A program made the translations under genes and the position numbers. A model generated the notes under the pieces. That model worked only from the letters and a program-made list of their open reading frames with translations, was not told the origin of the DNA and searched no databases. A DNA stretch of 64,000 nt from NCBI RefSeq assembly GCF_003003235.1, contig NZ_PVUE01000001.1:124001-188000 (forward strand), read 5' to 3'. Below, piece by piece: positions 52,585-60,906 of this stretch. Source of the DNA: Antricoccus suffuscus. GTDB lineage: Bacteria; Actinomycetota; Actinomycetes; Mycobacteriales; Antricoccaceae. How positions within the stretch are numbered: position 1 is the first letter of the stretch; each line of letters starts with the position of its first letter.

Positions 52585-53612
52585 AGGTTGACGGCAACAT
52601 CGGCGGCACTATCGACGGAACGGCCGGAGCCCGGCTCGCGGACATCCGCGCGCAAGTCGCGACGGCCGAAGACGTCGGGTACGACGGTGTCTGGACGGCA
52701 GAGACCAGCCACGACCCGTTCCTGCCGCTGATGCTGGCCGCCGAACAGTCCGCCGAACTGACCTTGGGTACGTCGATCGCGGTCGCGTTTGCCCGCAACC
52801 CCATGACCATGGCGGTCACCGCGAATGACCTGCAGTCCTTCAGCGGTGGCAGGTTCATCATCGGGCTCGGCACCCAGATCAAGCCGCACATCGAGCGCCG
52901 CTTCAGCATGCCGTGGTCCGAACCGGCCAAGCGGATGCGCGAGTTTATCGAGGCGATGCACGCGATCTGGGACTCGTGGGAATCGGGCGACCGACTCAGC
53001 TTCCGGGGCGACTTCTACACCCACACCCTCATGACGCCGATGTTCTCGCCCGGGCCTAATCCATGGGGTCCGCCGTCGGTCATGCTGGCCGCGGTCGGCC
53101 CGAAGATGACCTCCGTGGCAGCCGAGGTCGCCGATGGGCTGCTGGTGCACGGCTTCACCACCGAACGCTATTTCCGCGAAGTCACCATGACGCAGGTGGA
53201 GGCCGGGCTGTCGATCTCCGGACGTGATCGTGACCAGTTCAGCTTGATCTATCCCGGCTTTGTCGCGACCGGCCGGGACGAAGCTGAGTTCGAGGCAGCC
53301 TGCGCCGGCGTACGCAAGCAAATCGCCTTCTATGGCTCGACTCCGGCGTACCGCGGCGTGCTCGAGCTGCACGGCTGGGGTGAACTGCAGACCGAATTGC
53401 ACGCACTGTCGCTACGCGGCGAATGGGACACGATGGCCGGACTGATCGACGACGACGTACTCAACGCGTTTGCCGTGGTGGGGGAGCCGGCGTCGGTAGG
53501 TGCGGAGATTCGGCGCCGTTTCGACGGGATCGCCGACAGGTTCAGCATCTACGCGCCGTACGACTTGGATGACGCCGTACGCCGTGACGTGGTGAGCGCG
53601 CTGCACTCCTAG
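52581..53612 (+). CDS. LLM-class (probably F420-dependent) oxidoreductase
   Basis: A 343-residue luciferase-like TIM barrel: GYDGVWTAETSHDPFLPL, LTLGTSIAVAFARNPM, SGGRFIIGLGTQIKPHIE and VAAEVADGLLVHGF are hallmark strands and loops. Actinobacterial members of this kind commonly use F420 rather than FMN. It is the last gene of the operon with two crotonases and an acyl-CoA synthetase, so it may oxidise an acyl-chain intermediate. It ends at a hairpin facing the convergent ABC-2 operon. Confidence 0.87.
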   Translation: MKVDGNIGGTIDGTAGARLADIRAQVATAEDVGYDGVWTAETSHDPFLPLMLAAEQSAELTLGTSIAVAFARNPMTMAVTANDLQSFSGGRFIIGLGTQIKPHIERRFSMPWSEPAKRMREFIEAMHAIWDSWESGDRLSFRGDFYTHTLMTPMFSPGPNPWGPPSVMLAAVGPKMTSVAAEVADGLLVHGFTTERYFREVTMTQVEAGLSISGRDRDQFSLIYPGFVATGRDEAEFEAACAGVRKQIAFYGSTPAYRGVLELHGWGELQTELHALSLRGEWDTMAGLIDDDVLNAFAVVGEPASVGAEIRRRFDGIADRFSIYAPYDLDDAVRRDVVSALHS

Positions 53613-53625
53613 TCCTGACGGTTGA

Positions 53626-53667
53626 AGTGCAACGTTATGTCCGGACGTCGTACGCAAACGTTGCACT
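53626..53667. terminator. Bidirectional hairpin AGTGCAACGTT/AACGTTGCACT
   Basis: Perfect 11-base arms with a 20-base loop lie between two convergent genes, 14 bases after the LLM stop and 24 bases after the ABC-2 permease stop on the other strand. Position and symmetry indicate a shared terminator. Confidence 0.75.
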
Positions 53668-53690
53668 CTAAAACGCTCGCTCCGGTCCTG

Positions 53691-54479
53691 TCAGGGGACG
53701 TCGAGTCGGTCGAAGGCGGTTACCGCAGCCGCGGCGGCGATCAATGCGACCGCGATGAGTACCAGCACTGACGTCGCGGAGAGGCCGTCCGTGAGTTGGT
53801 TGTTGCCGACGCTCCAATAAAACAGCGACACAAAACGTAGCGGATGCATCCACTGCACGGTGGTTGCGAGCGAGCCGATCAGGTACGACGCGGCGGCGAG
53901 GGCTGACACGACGCCCAGTGCGGTTCCGCGGCTGCCGGTCCATGCGCCGACCAGCAGTGCGAGGATCCCGAAGTCAACGCCGAGCAGCAAGGCGCCGATC
54001 GTGGCTCCCAGCAGCGGTCCGAGTGCGACCTCTAACTGGAACCACCGCCCGATGAGCGCCATGGCCAGGGTCAGGACGCCTACCGGAATCGTCAGCAGCA
54101 AAACTACGGCGAGTTTCTGCGCAGCGATCCGACGCCGTGACAGTGGCAGCGTGGTGACTAAGGACAGAGTCCCTTCTTCGGCCTGCCCGGCGATCGCCGA
54201 AGCGCCGTAACCGATCGTCATCAGCAACAGGATGAGGGGGAGGAAGTTTGCATAGACGTTGGCGTTGAGCCAACCGGACGGAGAGGTTAGCGAGCCCGTG
54301 ACTCCGAACAGCGCGGCGACCGTCGAGTCACTGCTGACTAGATTGTCCAGGCTGCTGGAGTCCTTGAAGGCTGGGTAGATCACGACGACCACCAGGACGT
54401 ACGCCGCCATGCCCAGCGAGTAGCCGATTATCGATCGGCGTCGCAGCCTGGCATCCAGGCGCAGGATGTCAACAGCCAT
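53691..54479 (-). CDS. ABC-2 type exporter permease
   Basis: A 262-residue membrane protein with six hydrophobic segments. After the first helix there is a short outer loop with LDNLVSSDSTVAALFGVTG, and EEGTLSLVTTLPLSRRRIAA is typical of ABC-2 membrane proteins. Its start overlaps the ATPase gene by 11 bases; together they form a small exporter, likely controlled by the adjacent TetR protein. Confidence 0.88.
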   Translation of the reverse strand: MAVDILRLDARLRRRSIIGYSLGMAAYVLVVVVIYPAFKDSSSLDNLVSSDSTVAALFGVTGSLTSPSGWLNANVYANFLPLILLLMTIGYGASAIAGQAEEGTLSLVTTLPLSRRRIAAQKLAVVLLLTIPVGVLTLAMALIGRWFQLEVALGPLLGATIGALLLGVDFGILALLVGAWTGSRGTALGVVSALAAASYLIGSLATTVQWMHPLRFVSLFYWSVGNNQLTDGLSATSVLVLIAVALIAAAAAVTAFDRLDVP

Positions 54480-55386
54480 GACGGGCGCTCCCGGCGGGCT
54501 GGTCGCGGTAGTAGGTCAGGAACAGCTCGTCCAGGTCGGCCCGGCGAGCGCTGATATCAAGCGCATCGAGCTGCGCAGCGAGCGCCAACACAGGCGCCAC
54601 GGCCCCGGTTACGGACAGAGTCAGTTGGTCCGAGTCGTTGTTCGTGACCCGCACTCCTTCTAGAGCCGCGAACTGCGCCGGATCGACGCTACGGTCGAAG
54701 CGCAGTTCGATGGTGCGTGGCGCGGCTCGCCGGAGTGCCTGGACCGTGTCGGTGACCGCGATGTTGCCCTCACGGATGATTGCTACCCGGTCCGCCAGAC
54801 GCTGCACCTCGTCGAGTTCGTGGGAGGACAAGAACACCGTGCGGCCATCGTCGGCGGTCTCCCGCACGAGGCGGGCGAATTCGCCCTGTAGGAGAGGATC
54901 TAGACCCGAGGTGGGTTCGTCGAGGATCAGTAGGTCCGGCCGGTGCATAAACGCCAGCACAATCCCGATCTTCTGCCGGTTGCCTTTGGAAAGGGTGCGG
55001 ACCGGACGGTCCAACTCGACGCCGAACCGTTCGACAAGTTCATCGCGGTACGCCGTGTCGGTCTGACCACGGGCGCCGGCGACCCGTTGTAGATGCTGCC
55101 GGCCGGATAGTCGGGAGTAGAGGGCGAGTTCGCCTGGTAGATACCCGGTCAGGCGATGCACCTCCGGCGCATGTCGCGCCGGGTCGAGCCCGAACACCTC
55201 GACTCGGCCGGCGTCGCGACGGTACAGACCCAGCAGGATCCGAATCGTGGTCGACTTACCCGCGCCGTTCGGGCCGAGAAATCCGAATACCTCTCCCTGA
55301 GCGATCTCGAGACTGACCTGGTCGATACCAAGGTGACCGCCGAAACTGCGGGAGATCTTTTCCGCGACCACGACGGGCGGAGTCAT
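54469..55386 (-). CDS. ABC-2 exporter ATP-binding protein
   Basis: A 305-residue ATPase with GPNGAGKSTTIRILLGL (Walker A), TLSKGNRQKIGIVLAFM (signature LSKGN rather than LSGGQ, as often in DrrA/CcmA-type exporters), DLLILDEPTSGLDP (Walker B) and SSHELDEVQRLADRVAI. The start overlaps the TetR gene stop (ATGA). Confidence 0.92.
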   Translation of the reverse strand: MTPPVVVAEKISRSFGGHLGIDQVSLEIAQGEVFGFLGPNGAGKSTTIRILLGLYRRDAGRVEVFGLDPARHAPEVHRLTGYLPGELALYSRLSGRQHLQRVAGARGQTDTAYRDELVERFGVELDRPVRTLSKGNRQKIGIVLAFMHRPDLLILDEPTSGLDPLLQGEFARLVRETADDGRTVFLSSHELDEVQRLADRVAIIREGNIAVTDTVQALRRAAPRTIELRFDRSVDPAQFAALEGVRVTNNDSDQLTLSVTGAVAPVLALAAQLDALDISARRADLDELFLTYYRDQPAGSARHGC

Positions 55387-56021
55387 CGCTTCCCCCTGTG
55401 TGTCCGGTCCTGCGCTGGGGGCTGGATGAAGATGCCCTCTCGGTATAGGTCAAGTAGTGCCGCCGACCAGCGCTGCAGGCCCTCGCCCTGGACGGGGTTG
55501 AAACCGAGCGCGGTTTGAATCTGCTCGCCGAGCAGAATTGTTGCCAGGTCGGCCACCAAGACGAATGCCGACAGCACGTCGTCATCGGCGCTAGGGCGCA
55601 CGATCCCCGCCTGCTGCCACTGATGCAGTGCACCGCGCGTCGACTCAAGCAATCTGTCGAACAGCGCCTGCGCGGCCGGCCCGCCATCGACGAGGAGTCG
55701 CCGCAGGTAGGGCATCAACAGCGGCTCTTGTTGCAGTTGGTCGACAAGGCTGGCCTGCATCGATTCCATGGCGCCATCGACGGTGGATTCATCGCCCGAG
55801 ACCGCGAGCACCTCCTCGAGTGCACCCATTGCGCGCTCGTCGGCGGCTTCCTTCAGGCCGCGCTTCGAACCGAAGTGGTGAATCACCAGCGACGAGGAAA
55901 CTCCTGCTGCAGCTGAGACGTCCCGGATGGACACGGCAGTGGCGCCGCGTTCTGCGAATAGCCGCATCGCCTCTCGCAGGATGGCGGCGGTCGCCGTCAG
56001 ATCTCCGGGTACTGGACGCAT
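55383..56021 (-). CDS. TetR-family regulator of the ABC-2 exporter
   Basis: About 212 residues. The N-terminal HTH is LREAMRLFAERGATAVSIRD and VSAAAGVSSSLVIHHFGSKR; the C-terminal part is a helical ligand domain. It is the first gene of the exporter operon and its start at ATG 56021 overlaps a three-half-site TGTGCA array, an arrangement expected for autoregulation. A longer start at 56057 would include that array and is less likely. The inducer is probably an exported compound. Confidence 0.88.
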   Translation of the reverse strand: MRPVPGDLTATAAILREAMRLFAERGATAVSIRDVSAAAGVSSSLVIHHFGSKRGLKEAADERAMGALEEVLAVSGDESTVDGAMESMQASLVDQLQQEPLLMPYLRRLLVDGGPAAQALFDRLLESTRGALHQWQQAGIVRPSADDDVLSAFVLVADLATILLGEQIQTALGFNPVQGEGLQRWSAALLDLYREGIFIQPPAQDRTHRGKR

Positions 56022-56046
56022 GTGCAGATTATTGCACAGTTGTGCA
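56021..56046. promoter_or_regulatory. TetR operator: three alternating TGTGCA half-sites
   Basis: TGTGCA, six bases, TGCACA, two bases, TGTGCA. The outer and inner sites are inverted repeats of each other, giving two overlapping palindromes right at the start of the reverse TetR gene. Confidence 0.65.
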
Positions 56047-56122
56047 GCCCTCATCAACGACTTGGCCGCGCATCACCTCCGTCTCGGCATTGGCGATCGA
56101 TCCGTCTTCAATCCACTCATTG

Positions 56123-56140
56123 ACAGTCAGCAGTGACTGT
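56123..56140. promoter_or_regulatory. ACAGTCA-GCAG-TGACTGT operator
   Basis: Perfect 7-base arms with a 4-base spacer lie 15 bases upstream of the forward TetR gene at 56156. A TTGACA hexamer at 56120-56125 overlaps the left arm, so repressor binding would block that possible -35 box. Confidence 0.65.
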
Positions 56141-56155
56141 GAAAGCGTCTCACGC

Positions 56156-56761
56156 ATGACGACGCGAGACGACCAACGCGAACAGACCCGGGCGCGCATC
56201 CTCGACGCCGCAGTCACGACACTCCTTGAGTCGGGGTATTCCGGGGTGTCGACCCTCGCCGTACAGAAGGCGGCGAAGGTAAGCCGGGGCGCGCTGCTAC
56301 ACCATTTCGCGACCCGCGCCGACTTGTCAGCCGCCCTCGTCGAGCACCTCGTTGAACGCAACGAAACCGCCGTCCGCTCCGCGCTCAGCGATCTGCCAAC
56401 CGATCTGGACCCTGTCGCCCGTGCGACCCGTGCGCTGTACGACGCGCTCTCCCGGCCGGCTTTCCAAGCAGAGCTCGAGTTGTGGGCGGCGGCGCGCACC
56501 GATCCGGAGCTGCAGGCCGCGCTACGCACCGCCGAACGCCGGGCTGGCCTGGACCTGCGGCGTGTCGTGGACGTCGCGTTCGGTGCGGCGTACACCTCGA
56601 ATCCGGCGTACCCGCTCGTCGCCGATCTGACCATCGCGCTGCTGCGTGGGCTCGCGATCTCGCGCGTCTTGCGGCAGACCGACGCGCACGCGCGGCAGCT
56701 GATCGACGACTGGGCAAGCCTGGCACGTCAGATCTTCCAGCACGAAATCGTCGCTTCCTGA
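56156..56761 (+). CDS. TetR-family regulator of the following acyl-CoA genes
   Basis: A 201-residue regulator starting at ATG 56156. The HTH is RARILDAAVTTLLESGYSGV with VQKAAKVSRGALLHHFATRA, and the C-terminal part is helical. It lies 21 bases upstream of an enoyl-CoA hydratase gene and divergent from the other TetR gene, so it likely controls the acyl-CoA operon in response to an acyl-CoA or acid. Confidence 0.88.
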   Translation: MTTRDDQREQTRARILDAAVTTLLESGYSGVSTLAVQKAAKVSRGALLHHFATRADLSAALVEHLVERNETAVRSALSDLPTDLDPVARATRALYDALSRPAFQAELELWAAARTDPELQAALRTAERRAGLDLRRVVDVAFGAAYTSNPAYPLVADLTIALLRGLAISRVLRQTDAHARQLIDDWASLARQIFQHEIVAS

Positions 56762-56782
56762 CCCCTACAGATTGGACCCGCC

Positions 56783-57667
56783 ATGACCGACTACTCGGCC
56801 CTGATCTACGAGACGCGTGACCACAAGGCCTACATCACGCTCAACCGTCCCGACCGGCTCAACGCCATCAACGACGAGATGCCTGGTGAAATCAACGCCG
56901 CCATCGAGCGTGCGAATGATGACGACGACGTACGCGTCATCATCTTGCAAGGCGCGGGCCGAGCGTTCTGCGCCGGCTACGACCTCAAGCAGTACGCCGA
57001 AGGTGATCCGACAAATCGCTGGGCGCAGGACGCCGTGTGGGACCCGATCAAGGACTACAAGGCGATGAAGCGCAACACCGACGACTTCTTCAAACTGTGG
57101 CGCTCGCTCAAACCCACCATCGCCAAGGTGCGGGGGTTCGCGATCGCAGGTGGAAGTGACATCGCGCTGTCCTGCGACATGCTAATCATGGCCGATGACG
57201 CGAAGATCGGGTATCCGCCCGCTCGAGTCTGGGGCTGCCCGACGACCGCGATGTGGGTCTACCGCCTCGGCGCGCAGCGGGCGAAACGGATGCTGCTTAC
57301 CGGCGACACGATCCCCGGCACCCAAGCGGCCGAATGGGGACTCGCCCTCGAGTCGGTGCCGGAAGTCGAGCTCGACGAAGCGGTCGACGCGCTCGCGGAC
57401 CGGATCGTCGGCGTACCGATCAACCAGCTCGTCATGCAGAAGCTGATGATCAACCAGGCGTACGACAACATGGGTCTGGGCGGCACCCAGATCCTCGCGA
57501 CCCTGTTCGACGGGATCACCCGGCACTCCGCGGAAGGCCGGTGGTTCAAGGACTTCGCCGAACGCGACGGTTTCCACAAGGCCGTCGCGTGGCGCGACTC
57601 GGGCCGGCACATCCCCGACGGCGGCGGAGCATTGCCCACCGAAGCCGACCTCGCCGACCTTGGATGA
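56783..57667 (+). CDS. Enoyl-CoA hydratase/isomerase family protein
   Basis: A 294-residue crotonase. GAGRAFCAGYDLKQYAEG and VRGFAIAGGSDIALSCDM form the CoA and oxyanion-hole regions; the active loop KIGYPPARVWGCPTTAMWVY lacks the usual two Glu, so true hydratase activity is uncertain. It is between the TetR gene and an acyl-CoA synthetase gene that follows three bases later. Confidence 0.85.
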   Translation: MTDYSALIYETRDHKAYITLNRPDRLNAINDEMPGEINAAIERANDDDDVRVIILQGAGRAFCAGYDLKQYAEGDPTNRWAQDAVWDPIKDYKAMKRNTDDFFKLWRSLKPTIAKVRGFAIAGGSDIALSCDMLIMADDAKIGYPPARVWGCPTTAMWVYRLGAQRAKRMLLTGDTIPGTQAAEWGLALESVPEVELDEAVDALADRIVGVPINQLVMQKLMINQAYDNMGLGGTQILATLFDGITRHSAEGRWFKDFAERDGFHKAVAWRDSGRHIPDGGGALPTEADLADLG

Positions 57668-57670
57668 ACG

Positions 57671-59311
57671 ATGACGCTGACGACGTCGTACTTCCCCGCA
57701 GACACTAGCGAACCAGTCCTCGAGCTGACCGTCGGTGACCTCCTGCGGATGCGGGCAGCGGACAGCCCGGACGAACTTGCGATTATCGAGATCGCGCCGC
57801 ACAACAGCCCATCTCTCACGGGCGCCGACCGCACCGATCGCAGTTGGACGTACGCGCAACTACGTGATGAAGCCGAACACTGCGCGCAGTGGCTAACCCA
57901 GCACTTCGAACCCGGTGACCGGATTACCGTCTGGGCGCCGAATATCCCCGAATGGGTGGTATTGCAGTACGGCGCCGCGATGGCCGGACTCATCCTGGTC
58001 ACGGCCAACCCCGCGCTGCGCGCCGAAGAGCTGCGGTTCGTCCTGTCGCAGTCGGGTTCGACGGGGCTCTTCCATGCCGATAGCTTCCGCGGCACCGACA
58101 TGACCGCGATGGCGCGGGAGGCAGCAATGGGTCTCCCGTCTTCTCCGAGGTTGGTGAACTTCGCGTCGTGGTCGCGGGAAGTGCGCGGCTGGCGTGGCAC
58201 CTCGCGGGAGCTGCCCGTCGTACGGCCCGAGGATCCGGCTCAGATCCAATACACCTCAGGCACTACCGGTACGCCGAAGGGCGCGCTGCTTCACCACCGC
58301 GGGCTCGTCACCAACGCGCGCTATATTGCCGTACGCGGCGGGCTAACCGAACAGGGCCGGTTCGCTTCGGCGATGCCGCTGTTCCACACCGCCGGTTGCG
58401 GGATGAGTGTGCTCGGCGCCGCGCACATGCGCTCTGCTTTGCTTCTGATACAAGCATTCGATCCCGAGCTGGTGCTGCGGGCGATGGCCGATCATCGTGG
58501 CGACGCGTTCCTCGGCGTACCCACCATGCTGATCGCGATGCTTAACCACCCCGACTTCGCTGGCTTCGATTTGAGCGCCTGCGCGGTCGCGATGTCGGGT
58601 GGTTCGTCGGTGCCGCCCGAGCTGGTACGCCGGGTCGAGGCGGCGTTCGGGTGCCGCTTCTCGACCGTCTACGGGCAGACCGAGCTCAGCCCAATCGTGA
58701 CCCAAGTGAGTCCGACCGATTCTGAGACGGACAAGGCCGGCACAGCGGGAAAACCACTCTGGAACGTCGAGGTCAAGATCGCGGATCCGGTCACCGGCGA
58801 GCCGGTGCCGATCGGCGAGCAGGGCGAGATTCGGGCTCGTGGATATCAGCAGATGATCGAGTACTACGACAATCCTCAGGCCACCGACGACACCGTCGAT
58901 GCCGATCGGTGGCTGCACACGGGTGATCTCGGCACGATGGACTCGCGCGGCTACCTGCGGGTGACGGGCCGGCTGAAGGACATGATCATCCGCGGCGGCG
59001 AGAACATCTATCCCAGTGAGATCGAGCAGCTCCTGTTCACCCATCCGGCCGTCGAGGATGTGGCCGTCGTCGGCGTACCGGACGACACGTGGGGCGAGCG
59101 GGTCGCCGCGATCCTGCGGCTACGCGACGATATGGCACGACCAACCCCGGACGAGCTTCGCGCGTTGTGCCGGGCACATCTTGCGCCGTACAAGACGCCC
59201 GCCCAGTGGTACGTCGCGGAGTCCTTTCCGCTGACCGGATCGGGCAAGGTGCAGAAGTTCCGGATCGCGGAGCTGCTAGGCGAGCAAGTTTACGAACCGC
59301 TCAAACCCTAG
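57671..59311 (+). CDS. Acyl-CoA synthetase (AMP-binding family)
   Basis: A 546-residue adenylate-forming enzyme: IQYTSGTTGTPKGALLHH (ATP binding), FSTVYGQTELSPI, TGDLGTMDSRGYLRVTGRLK (hinge), IRGGENIYPSEIEQLL and the catalytic Lys in FPLTGSGKVQKFRI. It resembles medium-chain/aryl acyl-CoA ligases. Convergent with an acyl-CoA dehydrogenase gene; palindrome P4 lies in between. Confidence 0.92.
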   Translation: MTLTTSYFPADTSEPVLELTVGDLLRMRAADSPDELAIIEIAPHNSPSLTGADRTDRSWTYAQLRDEAEHCAQWLTQHFEPGDRITVWAPNIPEWVVLQYGAAMAGLILVTANPALRAEELRFVLSQSGSTGLFHADSFRGTDMTAMAREAAMGLPSSPRLVNFASWSREVRGWRGTSRELPVVRPEDPAQIQYTSGTTGTPKGALLHHRGLVTNARYIAVRGGLTEQGRFASAMPLFHTAGCGMSVLGAAHMRSALLLIQAFDPELVLRAMADHRGDAFLGVPTMLIAMLNHPDFAGFDLSACAVAMSGGSSVPPELVRRVEAAFGCRFSTVYGQTELSPIVTQVSPTDSETDKAGTAGKPLWNVEVKIADPVTGEPVPIGEQGEIRARGYQQMIEYYDNPQATDDTVDADRWLHTGDLGTMDSRGYLRVTGRLKDMIIRGGENIYPSEIEQLLFTHPAVEDVAVVGVPDDTWGERVAAILRLRDDMARPTPDELRALCRAHLAPYKTPAQWYVAESFPLTGSGKVQKFRIAELLGEQVYEPLKP

Positions 59312-59361
59312 ATCCCGCGATTGTGCTTTGAGTACCTCCGGACAATCAGTGAGCGGGTCTT

Positions 59362-59405
59362 GTGTGGAAGTTTCGTGCACGCCGACGTACACGAAACTTC
59401 CACAC
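59362..59405. repeat. Palindrome P4
   Basis: A 44-base inverted repeat of the GTGTGGAAGTT...AACTTCCACAC family with the core GCACGCC/GACGTAC (20 of 22 pairs). It lies between convergent genes (acyl-CoA synthetase and acyl-CoA dehydrogenase) without any attached gene fragment, consistent with a terminator role. Confidence 0.85.
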
Positions 59406-59495
59406 TAACTGCGGAGGCGGGCTACTTCCCATCCGCTGAGGTCCTCTCCCACAGTCGCGCCGAGGCCGATCAAGCACACGCGCGTAGGTCGGGCG

Positions 59496-60749
59496 TTACC
59501 GATTGTGCGGTACGTCGCGGAACGGTTTGTCCTTATCGAAGGACGGTTCGCGCGGCAGGCCGAGTGCCTTCTCGGACAGGATGTTGCGCTGGATTTGATC
59601 GGTGCCGCCGGCGATCGACTGCGCCGGCACCGAGATAAGGACCTCGGCGACGACTCCGTCCAGCGGACTGTCCGCGCCGGTCAACATCCCATCTGCGCCG
59701 GAAATCATCCCGTGTACGACGGAGGCCTGGCGTGCGATGTCGCTGTTGGCCAGTTTGCCGATCGAACCCTCGGGTCCCGGTGTGCGATCCAGGCTGCGCG
59801 CGGCCCGCGCGCGGTCGGCGGTCCATTGCGCCGCCTTCTGCATCGACAGCAGACGCGCGATTTCCTGGCGTACGACGGGATCCTTGTCCTTGCCGGTCGC
59901 CTGCGCCCGTGACACGACGAGGTCGACCCGGCCGGCGCGCTGCGGGTACCACTTGTACGTCTCAAAATGCGCGGCGGCTTCGGCCCGCGCCTCGTCAAGC
60001 GCGCGGCCGGGGGCGTCGCCGTACTGCGGTCGCGCCAGCGAGCCAAACTTCCGCTCGAACGCTAACGTTGTGAGCGCGACCCGCCATCCATCGCCTTGCT
60101 GGCCGACCATGTATTCATGCGGGATGCGGGCGTCGGTCATAAAGACCTCGTTGAATGACGCGTGGTTGTTCATCTGCCGCAGCGGTCGCGCTTCCACGCC
60201 TTCCTGGTGCATCGGGATGACGAAGTAGGTTAGGCCGCGATGTTTCGGTGCGTCCCAGTCGGTCCGCGCGACGAGTAGCCCGAAGTCGGCGTGATGCGCG
60301 CTGGTGTTCCAGACCTTCTGGCCGTTGATCACCCACGCGTCGCCGTCGCGCTCTGCGCGGGTCGTGAGCCCGGCGAGGTCCGAGCCGGCGCCGGGTTCGC
60401 TGAAGAGCTGGCACCAGGTCTCCTCGCCAGTGAGGATGGGGGCGAGGAAGCGATCGCGCAGCTCGTCCGATCCTTGCGCGAGGATGGTCGGCGCGGCCAA
60501 GTTGGTGCCGGTGCCAAGCGGGAGTCCAACGGCGCCACCGGCGCGGATCTCCTCGCTGACGACGTCGTCGGCCCACTTCGGAAGATCGCGTCCGTGCCAC
60601 CGCTCCGGCCAGGACGGCGTCGCCCATCCGGCATCGACCAACCGTCGCCGCCATTCGACCAAGGACAGGTCGGGGTCCCAGTTTGACTGGATCCAGGCGC
60701 GGGCCTCCGCGCGCACGCTATCGGCATCGGGCTGTGCAGGCGTCGACAT
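59496..60749 (-). CDS. Acyl-CoA dehydrogenase (FadE type)
   Basis: A 417-residue flavoenzyme with LFSEPGAGSDLAGLTTRAER, INGQKVWNTSAHHADFGLLV and the C-terminal SIAGGTDQIQRNILSEKALG that closes over FAD. The ATG at 60749 is chosen; an upstream TTG adds seven residues. It is divergent from a second acyl-CoA dehydrogenase gene. Such unequal pairs form heterotetramers in actinobacterial sterol side-chain breakdown (FadE26/27-like), a possible but unproven role here. Confidence 0.9.
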   Translation of the reverse strand: MSTPAQPDADSVRAEARAWIQSNWDPDLSLVEWRRRLVDAGWATPSWPERWHGRDLPKWADDVVSEEIRAGGAVGLPLGTGTNLAAPTILAQGSDELRDRFLAPILTGEETWCQLFSEPGAGSDLAGLTTRAERDGDAWVINGQKVWNTSAHHADFGLLVARTDWDAPKHRGLTYFVIPMHQEGVEARPLRQMNNHASFNEVFMTDARIPHEYMVGQQGDGWRVALTTLAFERKFGSLARPQYGDAPGRALDEARAEAAAHFETYKWYPQRAGRVDLVVSRAQATGKDKDPVVRQEIARLLSMQKAAQWTADRARAARSLDRTPGPEGSIGKLANSDIARQASVVHGMISGADGMLTGADSPLDGVVAEVLISVPAQSIAGGTDQIQRNILSEKALGLPREPSFDKDKPFRDVPHNR

Positions 60750-60760
60750 CACGGGCCGAT

Positions 60761-60832
60761 CGTAACTCAATCTGAAAACGATGTCGATTTCATGTCGGCC
60801 TAGATTGCCGTCCAGGCAACCGCTGAGTTACG
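60761..60832. promoter_or_regulatory. Paired CGTAACTCA/TGAGTTACG sites between divergent dehydrogenase genes
   Basis: Two perfect 9-base inverted sites at 60761-60769 and 60824-60832, 54 bases apart, in the 157-base divergent promoter region. Each lies on one gene's side, so one regulator could control both. No regulator gene is adjacent. Confidence 0.5.
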
Positions 60833-60906
60833 GTCGTTGGACTGCCCTTGTCGCGTGGGATCCCTTGGCCCCATTGCGAAGCGGCCCGTAGATTCCGAGG
60901 AGCACC

